Positions 33,306 through 42,364 of a stretch of DNA of 64,000 nt are shown here, one piece after another. The DNA comes from Pseudonocardia autotrophica (GTDB taxonomy: Bacteria > Actinomycetota > Actinomycetes > Mycobacteriales > Pseudonocardiaceae). How positions within the stretch are numbered: the first letter of the stretch is position 1; every line of letters starts with the position of its first letter. The stretch lies in the NCBI RefSeq assembly GCF_000717175.1, contig NZ_JNYD01000002.1, positions 186,001 to 250,000 on the forward strand, given 5' to 3'. The position numbers were made by a program, and so were the translations under genes. A model generated the notes under the pieces. The model was given only the letters and a program-made list of their open reading frames with translations. It had not been told where the DNA came from and ran no database searches.

Positions 33306-35702
33306 GTGAATGCACCGCAGCCGAAGGCCACGTCCTGCCCGCCCCGCCCGGTGTGGCGTCACCGCCTCCGTTCGTCGTTCGAGTCGACCCTGCTGGCGGG
33401 TACGGCGACCGCGTTGGTCGCGGGGGTGATTGCGTGGCTGGCAGGCGCTCAGTCCGTGGCGGGCTGGTGCTGGATCGCCGGAACGGTGAGCGCGGTGGTC
33501 CCGGCCACGGCGTGGATGGCCGCCGCGCTCCGGCGGGGACGGGCCGGTGTCGACCTGATCGCGGTGTTGTCCCTGGTCGGGACACTGCTGGTCGGCGAGT
33601 ACCTGGCCGGGGCACTGATCGCGGTCATGGTGGCCACCGGCCGCGCACTGGACGCCGCCGCGCAGCGGCGCGCGGCCCGCGACCTGACGGCGTTGCTCGA
33701 ACATGCTCCGCGCTCGGCCCGCCGCCGCGCCGGGGACCGCGTGGAGGTGATTCCGGCGGACGAGGTCGCGGTCGGTGATCTGCTGGTCGTCGGCCCCGGC
33801 GAGGTCGTCCCGGTGGACGGCCGGATCGAGGGCGCAGTCGCGGTCCTGGACGAGTCCGTTCTGACCGGTGAGCCGCTGCAGGTGGAACGGGCGGTCGGGG
33901 ATTCCGTGCGCAGTGGGATCGTCAACGCGGGCACCGCCTTCGAGGTTCGTGCGGGCGCGACGGCCGAGCAGAGCACCTACGCCGGGATAGTCCGCCTGGC
34001 TCGGCAGGCCGGGGCGGAGAATGCGCCGGTGGTGCGGCTGGCCGACCGGTACGCGGCCTGGTTCCTGCCGGTGGCGCTGCTGGTCGCCGGTGCAGCGTGG
34101 CTGGCGAGCGGCTCACCCGTCCGTGCGGTGGCTGTGCTGGTGGTGGCCACCCCGTGCCCGCTGCTGCTGGCAGCGCCGGTGGCAATCGTCTCCGGCCTCT
34201 CCCGCGCCTCACGCCTCGGCGTGGTCATCCGCAGCGGCGGTGCGCTGGAGAACCTGGGACGGGCGACCACGCTGATGATGGACAAGACCGGGACCCTGAC
34301 CGCCGGTCGCCCTGCAGTCGTCGAGATCCTCACTGCCCCCGACCTCGACGCGGGCGAGGTGCTGCGCCTGGCAGGCTCGGCCGATCAGCTGTCCCCGCAC
34401 GTGCTGGCGGAGGCGATCGTGGCCGAGGCGCGCAGGCGGGGCCTGCCCCTCGCCCTACCCACCGACGTCGTCGAGCGGCCCGGGCGCGGGGTGAGCGCGG
34501 GCGTGGACGGACACCGCGTGGAGGTCGGCAGGCCCGCCCGCACCCCGTCCGGCACGGCCTGGGCGCGGACCGCGGTGAACCGTGCCTCGCTGGACGGCGC
34601 TGCGATCGCCTGGGTGAGCATGGACGACGCGGCGGTCGGCGCGATCCTGCTGCGTGACCCCCTGCGCCGCCACGCGCCCCGCACCCTGCGCCGGCTACGC
34701 GCCGCGGGTCTGACCCGCCTGATCATGCTCACCGGTGATCGTCTCGAACCGGCCCACGAGATCGGCTCGGTCCTCGGGCTGGACGACGTGAAGGCCGAAC
34801 AGTCACCGGCGGACAAGGTCGGCGCGGTGCGCACCGAGGAGCAGCGTGCAGTGACGGTGATGGTGGGCGACGGCGTGAACGACGCCCCTGCGCTGGCCGC
34901 CGCCACCGTCGGGGTCGCGATGGGCGCGCGCGGTGCCAGTGCCTCCTCCGAGGCGGCCGACATCGTGCTGACCACCGACCGGCTGGACCGGTTGGCCGAC
35001 GCGATGGAGATCGCCCGCCGGTCCCGGCGCATCGCCGTGCAGAGCGCCGTGGCCGGGATGAGCCTGTCACTGCTGGCGATGGCGATCGCCGCACTCGGTC
35101 TGCTCGCTCCGGCGACGGGTGCGCTGCTGCAGGAGGGCATCGACGTGGTGGTGATCCTCAACGCCCTGCGTGCTCTGCGCAGCCCCGGGAAGCAGGCCGA
35201 GCTTCCCGCGGACACCGAGCGGATGCTGCTCCGCTTCGCCGCCGAACACGACGAGCTGCGCGACGCGCTCGCACAGCTGCGCGATGCCGCCGATCACCTG
35301 ACGACCAGCAGGGACGATTCGGCGTTGGAGGCCCTGCGGCGGGTCCACACCTTCTTGACGGATCGGCTGTTGCCGCACGAGCACGGCGAGGAATCCCGGC
35401 TGTACCCGGCGCTGGCCATGCCGCTGGGCAGCGCGGAGGCCACGGCGACCATGAGCAGGACGCACGCCGAGATCGACCGGTTGGCCATCCGGATCGGCAC
35501 CCATCTTGCCCTGGCCGAGACGAGTGGCGAGGTGAGTGCCGACCAGCGCGCCGACCTGCTCGCCTCCCTCTACGGTCTGCACGCGCTCCTCCGGTTGCAT
35601 TTCCTGCAGGAGGAGGAGAACTACTTCGTGCTCGCCGATGACACCGACGCCCACCCCACCGGAGCGCGTGCGCAGCAGAACCATGGCGACGGTGCTAGGT
35701 GA
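33306..35702 (+). CDS. Metal P-type ATPase with C-terminal hemerythrin-like domain
   Basis: About 798 residues. The ATPase core has TGEPL in the A-domain, the membrane motif VVATPCPLLLAAPVAIVSGL (TPC, a P1B-like metal site), the phosphorylation site DKTGTLT with D326, and MVGDGVNDAPAL. No N-terminal metal-binding CxxC domain is seen. Residues 637-780 form a hemerythrin/HHE-like helical bundle with histidines in AAEHDEL, LLPHEHGEES, SRTHAEIDRL and LRLHFLQEEENYF. That domain would carry a di-iron or oxygen-sensing site on the cytoplasmic side. GTG 33306 follows CAGGAGG. Iron, cobalt or another transition metal is a possible substrate. The 3' end overlaps the cupredoxin gene by eight bases. Confidence 0.88.
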   Translation: MNAPQPKATSCPPRPVWRHRLRSSFESTLLAGTATALVAGVIAWLAGAQSVAGWCWIAGTVSAVVPATAWMAAALRRGRAGVDLIAVLSLVGTLLVGEYLAGALIAVMVATGRALDAAAQRRAARDLTALLEHAPRSARRRAGDRVEVIPADEVAVGDLLVVGPGEVVPVDGRIEGAVAVLDESVLTGEPLQVERAVGDSVRSGIVNAGTAFEVRAGATAEQSTYAGIVRLARQAGAENAPVVRLADRYAAWFLPVALLVAGAAWLASGSPVRAVAVLVVATPCPLLLAAPVAIVSGLSRASRLGVVIRSGGALENLGRATTLMMDKTGTLTAGRPAVVEILTAPDLDAGEVLRLAGSADQLSPHVLAEAIVAEARRRGLPLALPTDVVERPGRGVSAGVDGHRVEVGRPARTPSGTAWARTAVNRASLDGAAIAWVSMDDAAVGAILLRDPLRRHAPRTLRRLRAAGLTRLIMLTGDRLEPAHEIGSVLGLDDVKAEQSPADKVGAVRTEEQRAVTVMVGDGVNDAPALAAATVGVAMGARGASASSEAADIVLTTDRLDRLADAMEIARRSRRIAVQSAVAGMSLSLLAMAIAALGLLAPATGALLQEGIDVVVILNALRALRSPGKQAELPADTERMLLRFAAEHDELRDALAQLRDAADHLTTSRDDSALEALRRVHTFLTDRLLPHEHGEESRLYPALAMPLGSAEATATMSRTHAEIDRLAIRIGTHLALAETSGEVSADQRADLLASLYGLHALLRLHFLQEEENYFVLADDTDAHPTGARAQQNHGDGAR

Positions 35703-36342
35703 CGTCGAGCTCGGCGTACATCCCGGCGTGGTAGTGGCCCGCGTAGTTGCAGATCAGCTCATAGCGACCCGGTCCGAGAGTCAACGTGGTCCATCCCGCC
35801 GCTCCGGGAAGGATGCCGTCGCCGATCCCGGCGGCGCAGCCCGCCGAGGCCTCGCCGATGCTGCCCGTCTCGTCGACCCGCCCGTCGGCGCCGATCGGAC
35901 GCCCACCCGGGGCCCGACCCACGGCGAGCGGCAGGACGACCAGCTCGTGCGGGCGCCAGCCCGAGTTCGTGACCCTCAGCGAGACCTCGCCGGCCCGCAC
36001 CGCAGTCGGGATCACCGTCATGTCCATCCAGCCGGCGCCGGGCGGCCACGACTGGCCCTCGCCGCTGCCTCCGCGGTACCAGCGGCCCGGCCCGGGCCCG
36101 TTCCCGTCAGGGCTGCCCATCATGGTGCCCATCTCGGTGACCCGCACGTCGACCACCGCGCCGGGCAATGCGGGCGCAGCACAACTCGCCGAGGGGCTGA
36201 CCGGCCCGATCGGGTAGGGGCCGGGCCGAAGGAACGCACCGCTCAGCGCGGCGAGCGCAACGGTGGAGACCGCCCCCAGAACGATCGCGGCGACTCCGGC
36301 GACGACGACCAGCCCGAGTCCTGCCCGATGCACCGTGCTCAC
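35695..36342 (-). CDS. Membrane-anchored cupredoxin (blue copper protein)
   Basis: 215 residues. One N-terminal hydrophobic segment (LVVVAGVAAIVLGAVSTVAL) acts as anchor or signal. The C-terminal half is a cupredoxin with type 1 copper ligands: His in WRPHELVVLPL, then Cys, His and Met in ELICNYAGHYHAGMY. A Gly/Pro-rich linker precedes it. It could carry electrons or copper outside the membrane. The GTG at 36342 overlaps the SHOCT gene stop (GTGA). It converges on the P-type ATPase gene. Confidence 0.83.
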   Translation of the reverse strand: MSTVHRAGLGLVVVAGVAAIVLGAVSTVALAALSGAFLRPGPYPIGPVSPSASCAAPALPGAVVDVRVTEMGTMMGSPDGNGPGPGRWYRGGSGEGQSWPPGAGWMDMTVIPTAVRAGEVSLRVTNSGWRPHELVVLPLAVGRAPGGRPIGADGRVDETGSIGEASAGCAAGIGDGILPGAAGWTTLTLGPGRYELICNYAGHYHAGMYAELDVT

Positions 36343-36596
36343 CTGCCCCCACGCAGCAACGCACTCCGTCGCCGGTACTCGTCCTCGTCGATCTCACCGC
36401 GCGCGAACCGCTCGGCGAGGACCTGCTCGGCCCCGCTCACGTCCACCCTGCCGGAGCTCCCCCCGTGTCGTCCGCCGGCGAGGTAACGCACCAGCACGAG
36501 GGCACCAGCGATGATCACCCCCCAGAAGACGACCATGCCGAAGCCCATGGCGAGCCACGCACCCCAGCCCCAGCCACCTCCGTAACCCCACATCAT
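36339..36596 (-). CDS. Short membrane protein with SHOCT domain
   Basis: About 85 residues. A Trp/Gly-rich N terminus leads into one membrane segment (GFGMVVFWGVIIAGALVLV). The C terminus is a SHOCT motif (EQVLAERFARGEIDEDEYRRR). SHOCT proteins are small oligomerising membrane proteins of unknown function, common near copper genes. I chose ATG 36596; a frame start at 36728 adds residues without homology. It is translationally coupled to the cupredoxin gene. Confidence 0.8.
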   Translation of the reverse strand: MMWGYGGGWGWGAWLAMGFGMVVFWGVIIAGALVLVRYLAGGRHGGSSGRVDVSGAEQVLAERFARGEIDEDEYRRRSALLRGGR

Positions 36597-36845
36597 GGTG
36601 ACCACCGCTCTCCCAGCCCGGAGTGCCAGCGTGCCCCGTGACTCCGCGGCGTCGCAGGGGAATCCGACCCGCCGCCCCCGGCCACAGGGCCTGGCCTCGC
36701 GGGCCGGCTCGACCCCGACGAGGCTCATCCCGCCGAAGTAGCCGGCGACCCGCTCGGGCTCCTCGAGGAGGATGCTGCGGTCCTCGTCGACGACCTCCTG
36801 AGGAGCGTCGGGAAGGGAGAGATGCTGTCAGTACAGAAAATGCGC

Positions 36846-37742
36846 CTAACGGGGAGGCACTGCGTCGATCTCGTCGAGCCAGGGCAGGAGCAGTCCCGCC
36901 ACTTCGTCGGGGACCTGCAGTTGCGGGACGTGCCCTACGCCGCTCAGCTCGACGTAGCGCCAGTCGGGACGACGCCGGGCGACCGCGCGGGCGGCGGCGA
37001 CGGGGACGAGCCCGTCGCGGTCGCCGTGCACGAGCAGCACCGGGATCCGCAGGGCCGCCATCGCGGACTCGTAGGTGTGGGCCCGGGCCATGGCCCAGGC
37101 CAACGACCGCGACGCCGACAGGAAGGCGCGGTCGAAGCCGACCACGTCGTCCTGGTGCTCGACCAGGGCGGCGGACCGGGCCAGCAGGTCGGGCGGCACC
37201 GTGTCTGGGTCGATCCCGCACAGCCGCAGCGTCTCCTCGACCGTCGCGCGGGCGCCGATCCGCCTGCGCCGGGCGCGCCGCAGGTACTCGCCGCTGCCCG
37301 GGACGGCGTAGGCCAGGACCCGTGCGAGGCTCGTCGGTGACCGCAGCAGCTGCCCCGGTGCGGGCAGCGCCGGGTCGAGCAGTGCCAACGCTCGCACCAG
37401 GTCCGGGTGCCCGGCCGCCACCAGGACCGCGACGAGGCCCCCCATCGAGTTGCCGACGAGCGTCACGGGCGCCCCGCAGGACGCGAGGAACCCGGCCAGC
37501 ACGTCGACGTTGCGCCGGACCGTCGCCGGACCCCGGGGCGGCGGGCTGAGCCCGAAGCCGGGCAGGTCGACGGCCAGCACCCGGTGCCGGGCGCGCAGCA
37601 GCGGCGCCAGCCGGTCCCAGTTCAGGTGCGACCCGCCGAGCCCGTGCACGCACACCACGGTCGTGGCGCCGGGCGGACCGCCGAAGTCGACGTGGTGCAG
37701 CCCCGGGGAGGCCTGGGCGGCGTCGACGGGGCGTCGGGTCAC
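36846..37742 (-). CDS. Alpha/beta hydrolase
   Basis: 298 residues. HGLGGSHLNWDRL gives the oxyanion region, GNSMGGL the nucleophile elbow with Ser, VHGDRDGLVP the acid and GVGHVPQL the His of the triad. It is a small cytosolic esterase or hydrolase of unknown substrate. The GTG at 37742 overlaps the stop of the acyltransferase gene (GTGA). The pairing of a hydrolase and a membrane acyltransferase suggests handling of an acyl ester. Confidence 0.86.
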   Translation of the reverse strand: MTRRPVDAAQASPGLHHVDFGGPPGATTVVCVHGLGGSHLNWDRLAPLLRARHRVLAVDLPGFGLSPPPRGPATVRRNVDVLAGFLASCGAPVTLVGNSMGGLVAVLVAAGHPDLVRALALLDPALPAPGQLLRSPTSLARVLAYAVPGSGEYLRRARRRRIGARATVEETLRLCGIDPDTVPPDLLARSAALVEHQDDVVGFDRAFLSASRSLAWAMARAHTYESAMAALRIPVLLVHGDRDGLVPVAAARAVARRRPDWRYVELSGVGHVPQLQVPDEVAGLLLPWLDEIDAVPPR

Positions 37743-38929
37743 CGCGGGTCCCTCGCCCGGCCGTCGTCCGCCGCGGACACCCGTCGCTCCACCCGCCGTC
37801 GGCGGGCCGCCTCACTCCACAGGCCGCCCAGCCAGAAGCACACCACGATCGCGACCACCGCCACCGCCGGCGCCTTGACCTCGGCCGGCGCCGGCAGCGG
37901 CCGCAGCGCCGTGGCCGCGACCATCAGCACCGGTCCCTGGACGACGAAGGCCGGGAAAGCGGCACGCGACCACCGCCGCGCCCGGGGCCCCGCCCCGTGC
38001 AGGCGCCGCTCCGCGAGTCCCACCAGCGCGATCGACCCGCACGTCACCAGGAGCGCCTCGACCGTCGCGGTCGCGGCGGCCTGCCAGGTCCAGCCGCCCA
38101 GATAGGGCCCGTCGTCGCGGGCGACGTCGTGCAGACCGCTGGCCACAACGACGACGGGCAGCGCCAGCAGCACCCCGAGGGCCACCCCGCCGCACGCCCG
38201 CCGGATCGGGTCGGGGATGTGCCCGGCCCATCCTCGTCGGGCCGCGACGACGCCCAGCAGGAACATCCCGAGACACTGCGGCCACTGCCACAGGTGCAGG
38301 TCGGCGATCTGCCCGCTGCGGGCCGGGAACGCCAGTCGCACCACGACGGTGGCGACGGCGATCGCGGCCGCCGCTCCGGCGACGTGCCACCCGGTGAGCG
38401 GACCGGACGGCGCGGGAGGCACCCCGCGCAGGGCCGTCCAGCCGGCGAACGCGATCGAGAAGACGAGCAGGACCAGGGCGAACCAGAGCGACCCGGCGTC
38501 GAGGAACGGGTCCCGGTGGGTGAACACCCACCACGGCGACACCTGCCTGCCCGCGGCCACTGAGGCCACCCACACCGACGCGGGCCAGACCAGCAAGGCC
38601 GACAGCAGCCACGGCAGGCCGAGGCGCACCAGCCGGTCCTGCACGTACCGGCCCGGCCCGTGCCGGTGGACCGCGCCCTCGGTGAGCAGGCCGGCGACGA
38701 AGAAGAAGAGGCCGATCACGAACAGCCCCGAGGGCCCGAGGACGGCGACCAGCGCGAGCTCGACGCCCGGCGTGAACGTCACCTCGTGCACCTCGTCGTA
38801 GGCCCATCCCCCCACTGCCGAGTAGCCCAGCAGGGCGTGTCCGCCGACGACCCAGGCCACCAGGACGACCTTGAGGTCGTCCAGGTGGGCCAACCGAGTC
38901 CGTGGGGCCGAGTTGCCATTCGTCGTCAC
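37739..38929 (-). CDS. Acyltransferase 3 family membrane protein
   Basis: About 396 residues with around ten membrane segments. The N terminus has the family motif RLAHLDDLKVVLVAWVVGGH (an R/H-type entry) and later FFFVAGLLTEGAV. These proteins O-acylate sugars, lipids or antibiotics at the membrane. GTG 38929 is chosen because homology begins about eight residues later; an in-frame start at 38995 lacks support. It is coupled to the hydrolase. Confidence 0.83.
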   Translation of the reverse strand: MTTNGNSAPRTRLAHLDDLKVVLVAWVVGGHALLGYSAVGGWAYDEVHEVTFTPGVELALVAVLGPSGLFVIGLFFFVAGLLTEGAVHRHGPGRYVQDRLVRLGLPWLLSALLVWPASVWVASVAAGRQVSPWWVFTHRDPFLDAGSLWFALVLLVFSIAFAGWTALRGVPPAPSGPLTGWHVAGAAAAIAVATVVVRLAFPARSGQIADLHLWQWPQCLGMFLLGVVAARRGWAGHIPDPIRRACGGVALGVLLALPVVVVASGLHDVARDDGPYLGGWTWQAAATATVEALLVTCGSIALVGLAERRLHGAGPRARRWSRAAFPAFVVQGPVLMVAATALRPLPAPAEVKAPAVAVVAIVVCFWLGGLWSEAARRRRVERRVSAADDGRARDPR

Positions 38930-39369
38930 GTCAGGACTCTCGCCCGCAGCACCGGCGGGTGATGCGGGCCGAGGACCCGGCCTGGCAGGGCACAAGGTCG
39001 ACGTGCCTGTCCGAAGGTCATGCGGATGTCGTTGCCGTAGGGCACAGCGAGTGTTCCGGCTGTCGCGCCTTCCTCCGGGCCGAGGAGGTGGACCTTCCGC
39101 CTCCTTCGACGAGGAGGTACAGCCTGCGGTACCGGTAGTGGAAGGTCTGGTCGGGGGCTTCGGGCAGGGCGGTCTCGGTCATTCCGGGCATCGTCAGGGA
39201 GAGGCGTTCCTTCATGTCGAGGACGACGGGGGGGCCTCGCGCAGAATGGCGGCGACAGTGGCCCCGACTCCTCTGCCGTCGACCGGCCTGCCTGCTCGGC
39301 ACGGACTCACAGCAGGTCGGCGCGTGGTCGCTCGCCTACGTCGGGTTCTTCCCGGCCGGAAGCAGTCGG
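38930..39369. other. Intergenic stretch without a supported gene
   Basis: A leftward frame (39018-39302) contains a short less-biased piece (TALPEAPDQTFHYRYRRLYL) but no clear start or family. It may be a gene scrap. No strong hairpin or operator is visible. Confidence 0.4.
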
Positions 39370-40398
39370 CTACGGCGTCCGTGCAGGGAGCACCGCGAGT
39401 GCGGCCGCGAGTCGCGGGTAGACCCGCAGTGCGTTGCCGGAGTAGACGGCCTCCCGCTGCTCCTCGGTGAGCGAGGCGGCGTCGACGTAGCGCTTGGTGT
39501 CGTCGAAGTGGTGCCCGGTCCGGGAGTCGATCCCGCGCACCGCCCCCACCATCTCCGAGCCGAAGAGCACGTTGTCCGTGCCGACCACACCGAGCAGCAG
39601 GTCGATGCCCGGCTGGTGGTAGACGCACGTGTCGAAGAAGACGTTCCGCATGAGGTGCTCCTCCAAAGGCGGGCGGCCGAGCATGTCGGCCAGGCCGCGG
39701 TAGCGCCCCCAGTGGTAGGGCACGGCGCCGCCGCCGTGCGGGATCACCAGGCGCAGCGTGGGGAAGCGGGCGAACAGGTCGCCCTGCAGCAACTGCATGA
39801 ACGCCGTCGTGTCCGCGTTGAGGTAGTGCGCACCCGTCGCGTGGAACACGGGCGTGCAGCTCGCGGACACGTGCACCATGGCCGGCACGTCGAGCTCGCA
39901 CATCGCCTCGTAGAGCGGGAACCAGTAGGCGTCGGTCAGCGGCGGCGAGTCCCAGCGGCCACCACTGGGGTCCGGATTGAGGTTCACCCCGACGAACCCG
40001 AGTTCGGTGACGCACCGGCGGAGCTCGGCCACCGCGGCCTCCACCGGCTCACCCGCGGTCTGCGGGAGCTGACCGACCCCGGCGAAGCGGCCCGGGAACA
40101 GCCCGGCCACCCGCGCGATCAGGTCGTTGCACGCACGGGCCCACGCCGTGCCGGCTGCGAGATCGCCCTCGTGGTGCGCCATCGCCGACGCCCGCGGCGA
40201 GAAGATCGTGAGGTCGGCACCGCGCTCCCGCATCAGGCGTAGCTGGTTGACCTCGATGCTCTCGCGGATCTCGTCGTCGCCGATAGCCGGGTACGAGGGT
40301 GCAGCGTCCCCGCCGAGTGCTGCCTGGAGCTGGTCCTGCCTCCACGACGTGTGTGCCGGGGGCGCGGTGGTGTAGTGGCCGTGACAGTCGATGATCAC
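39370..40398 (-). CDS. ligJ: 4-oxalomesaconate hydratase (LigJ-type amidohydrolase)
   Basis: About 342 residues, the length of LigJ. The amidohydrolase-2 fold starts VIIDCHGHYTTAP (H6, H8 metal ligands), then FVGVNLNPDPSGGRWDSPPL, MVHVSASCTP, VIPHGGGAVPYHWGRY and LFGSEMVGAV. The reaction is hydration of 4-oxalomesaconate to 4-carboxy-4-hydroxy-2-oxoadipate in the 4,5-cleavage pathway. GTG 40398 follows GGAGG. It lies apart from the other pathway genes, with the GntR gene between and its own TTGTTGACAA site 51 bases upstream. Confidence 0.82.
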   Translation of the reverse strand: MIIDCHGHYTTAPPAHTSWRQDQLQAALGGDAAPSYPAIGDDEIRESIEVNQLRLMRERGADLTIFSPRASAMAHHEGDLAAGTAWARACNDLIARVAGLFPGRFAGVGQLPQTAGEPVEAAVAELRRCVTELGFVGVNLNPDPSGGRWDSPPLTDAYWFPLYEAMCELDVPAMVHVSASCTPVFHATGAHYLNADTTAFMQLLQGDLFARFPTLRLVIPHGGGAVPYHWGRYRGLADMLGRPPLEEHLMRNVFFDTCVYHQPGIDLLLGVVGTDNVLFGSEMVGAVRGIDSRTGHHFDDTKRYVDAASLTEEQREAVYSGNALRVYPRLAAALAVLPARTP

Positions 40399-40448
40399 TG
40401 GTACCTCCGTGGAGAGCAGCAGGACGGCGCCCGTTGATCCCACTTGGT

Positions 40449-40458
40449 TTGTTGACAA
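40449..40458. promoter_or_regulatory. Predicted GntR/FCD operator upstream of ligJ
   Basis: TTGT-TG-ACAA is a 10-base inverted repeat matching the site at 45542-45551 except for one central base. FCD-type GntR regulators commonly bind TTGT-N2-ACAA-like palindromes. Confidence 0.55.
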
Positions 40459-40550
40459 TGGAAGACACCGTGCTGGCAGCATCGAACCCGGAGCGGGCCG
40501 GACTTCGACCCCCTCACGTGGCCGTGGTCGGGCCGGCGTGGGTCAGGGGT

Positions 40551-41222
40551 TCAGCGGGTTCGCCTGCTCGTTTCCACGGTCGGGAGTGCCTCGACGACGC
40601 TCTGCAGGTGCGCGCGCATCGCCTGTTCGGCCGCGTCGGCGTCGCGCGCGCACAACGCGTCGATGATGGCCAGATGCTGAGGCAGCGACACCGACGGACG
40701 TCCCGGCTGCATGGCCAACCTGAACTGGTGGCGCACGTTCTGCCCGCGGAGGCGCTCCAGGATCGAGCCCGCCGTGCGCTGCCCGGCGGTGTCCCGGATG
40801 AACGCGTGCAGGTCGCGGTTGAGCGCCGAGTAGCCGAGCAGGTCGCCCGTGGCGACCGCATGCTCCATGGCCGTCCCGATTCCCCGCAGTTGCTCCTGTC
40901 CTTCGTCGGTCAGACGAGTTGCGGCCTTGGCGGCGAGCAGCCCTTCGAGGACCATCCTGACCTCGGTGATCTCCACGGCCTCGTCCAGTGAGACGGCGCG
41001 GACCCGGGCGCCGCGGTTCTGCACGCGTTCGACCAGGCCTTCGCTGGTCAGTTCGAGCAGGGCCGCGCGCACCGCCGCGCGGCTGGCCCCGAACTGCTCG
41101 GACAGGTCGGCCTCGACGAGCCGCTGGTTCGGCGCGAAGTCTCCGGCGGCGATCGCGTCGCGGAGCGCGTCGACGACCCTGGCCGCCGGGCCGGTGCCTT
41201 CCAGGCGCTCCGCCGAACTCAT
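40551..41222 (-). CDS. GntR family regulator, FCD subfamily
   Basis: About 223 residues. The winged helix has DALRDAIAAGDFAPNQRLVE and EQFGASRAAVRAALLELTSE. The FCD effector domain has EITEVRMVLEGLLAAKAATR, LNRDLHAFI and the metal-site style HLAIIDAL. It probably senses a pathway acid and represses the flanking catabolic genes. I chose ATG 41222 with GGAGG nine bases upstream; an ATG at 41231 abuts it. It lies between ligJ and galD. Confidence 0.87.
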   Translation of the reverse strand: MSSAERLEGTGPAARVVDALRDAIAAGDFAPNQRLVEADLSEQFGASRAAVRAALLELTSEGLVERVQNRGARVRAVSLDEAVEITEVRMVLEGLLAAKAATRLTDEGQEQLRGIGTAMEHAVATGDLLGYSALNRDLHAFIRDTAGQRTAGSILERLRGQNVRHQFRLAMQPGRPSVSLPQHLAIIDALCARDADAAEQAMRAHLQSVVEALPTVETSRRTR

Positions 41223-41302
41223 TGTCGCCATCCTCCGCGCCACGATCGGGACCAATGCTGTGTCAGGGTAGCCGTCCTGCGCGCGGACGGAACCTACGAC
41301 GC

Positions 41303-42364
41303 TCATGACCGCGGGTGGGCGACACCGTCGAAGAGCGCTCGGGCGGTGCGCACCACCGTGGACCGGGCCACGCGGGGCGGCTCGCCGTCGCGCAGGGCGA
41401 CGTCGACCTCGAAGGAACCCGTCGGGTGCTCGACGGCGAGCGGTCCCCCCGTGCCGCGGGCGAGCAGGTCGTGCCCGACGCTGCCCTCGAGCAACGCCGA
41501 CGTCACCACGCTGACGGCGCCGAGCACGCCGATCGCCGGGTGCGGGCGGACCGGGATGAAGGTGCGGGTGCTGATCGCGCCGCCGTACTTGGGTGGTGCC
41601 ACGACGGTGGTCTTGGGAACGGGTGCGGTCGACACGTCGCCCAGGCCCATCAGCGCGGCGGCTCGCCTCCGCAGGTCGTCGATCCGCGTCGAGAGGCCCG
41701 GAGCCTCGGCGAGCTCGGCCGGGGTCTCGTAGCCACTCAGTCCGAGATCGGCTGCGCGGACGACGACGACCGGCATGCCGTTGTCGATACACGTCACGTC
41801 GATGCCGTCGATCCGGTCGACGACACTCCCGGTGGGGAGCAGGGAGCCGGTCGTCGAGCCCTCGGTGGCGAGGAAGTCGAGCAGCACCGGCGCGGCGGTG
41901 CCCGGTACACCGGCGATCGCGGTGTCGCCGTCGAAGTCGACCCGCCCGCCGGGCGTGGCGAACCGGGAGACGGCCGACGCGCCCGTGTTGAGCATCCGGA
42001 TGCGCACCTCCGTCCGCTCGGGACCGGCGGGCACCAGCCCGCGGCCGACGGCGAACTGCCCGACCGCGGCGAGCAGGTTGCCGCAGGTCTGACGCTCCGA
42101 CACCGTCGCGGCGTCGACGCCCACCTGCAGGAACAGGTAATCGAGGTCGTGGTCGGGGTCCGCGGAGGGCCCGACCACGGCGACCTTGCTGGTCACCGGG
42201 GTCGCCCCGCCGAGTCCGTCGATCTGGGCCGGGTCCGGACTGCCCATCAGCCGCAGCAGCAGGTCGTCGCGATCGGCCGGATCGGCGGGCAGGTCGGAGG
42301 CGAGCAGGAACAGGCCCTTCGAGGTACCCCCGCGCATCAGGGACGCCGGTACACCGGTGGTCAT
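41303..42364 (-). CDS. galD: 4-oxalomesaconate tautomerase (GalD, PrpF family)
   Basis: 353 residues. The PrpF/DUF453 signature MRGGTSKGLFLL opens the protein, followed by IDGLGGATPVTSKVAVVG and SERQTCGNLLAAVGQFAV (catalytic Cys), with the second half mirroring the first. GalD converts the keto form of 4-oxalomesaconate to the enol, the substrate of LigJ. The neighbours make this role more likely than methylaconitate isomerase. ATG 42364 overlaps the aldolase stop by four bases. Confidence 0.82.
   Translation of the reverse strand: MTTGVPASLMRGGTSKGLFLLASDLPADPADRDDLLLRLMGSPDPAQIDGLGGATPVTSKVAVVGPSADPDHDLDYLFLQVGVDAATVSERQTCGNLLAAVGQFAVGRGLVPAGPERTEVRIRMLNTGASAVSRFATPGGRVDFDGDTAIAGVPGTAAPVLLDFLATEGSTTGSLLPTGSVVDRIDGIDVTCIDNGMPVVVVRAADLGLSGYETPAELAEAPGLSTRIDDLRRRAAALMGLGDVSTAPVPKTTVVAPPKYGGAISTRTFIPVRPHPAIGVLGAVSVVTSALLEGSVGHDLLARGTGGPLAVEHPTGSFEVDVALRDGEPPRVARSTVVRTARALFDGVAHPRS

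Noticed and set aside
36597..36845. In-frame upstream extension of the SHOCT gene (to 36728 and beyond)
   Set aside because: The piece contains a readable stretch but no start before 36728 and an upstream stop; SHOCT proteins of this type begin near the Trp/Gly-rich segment.
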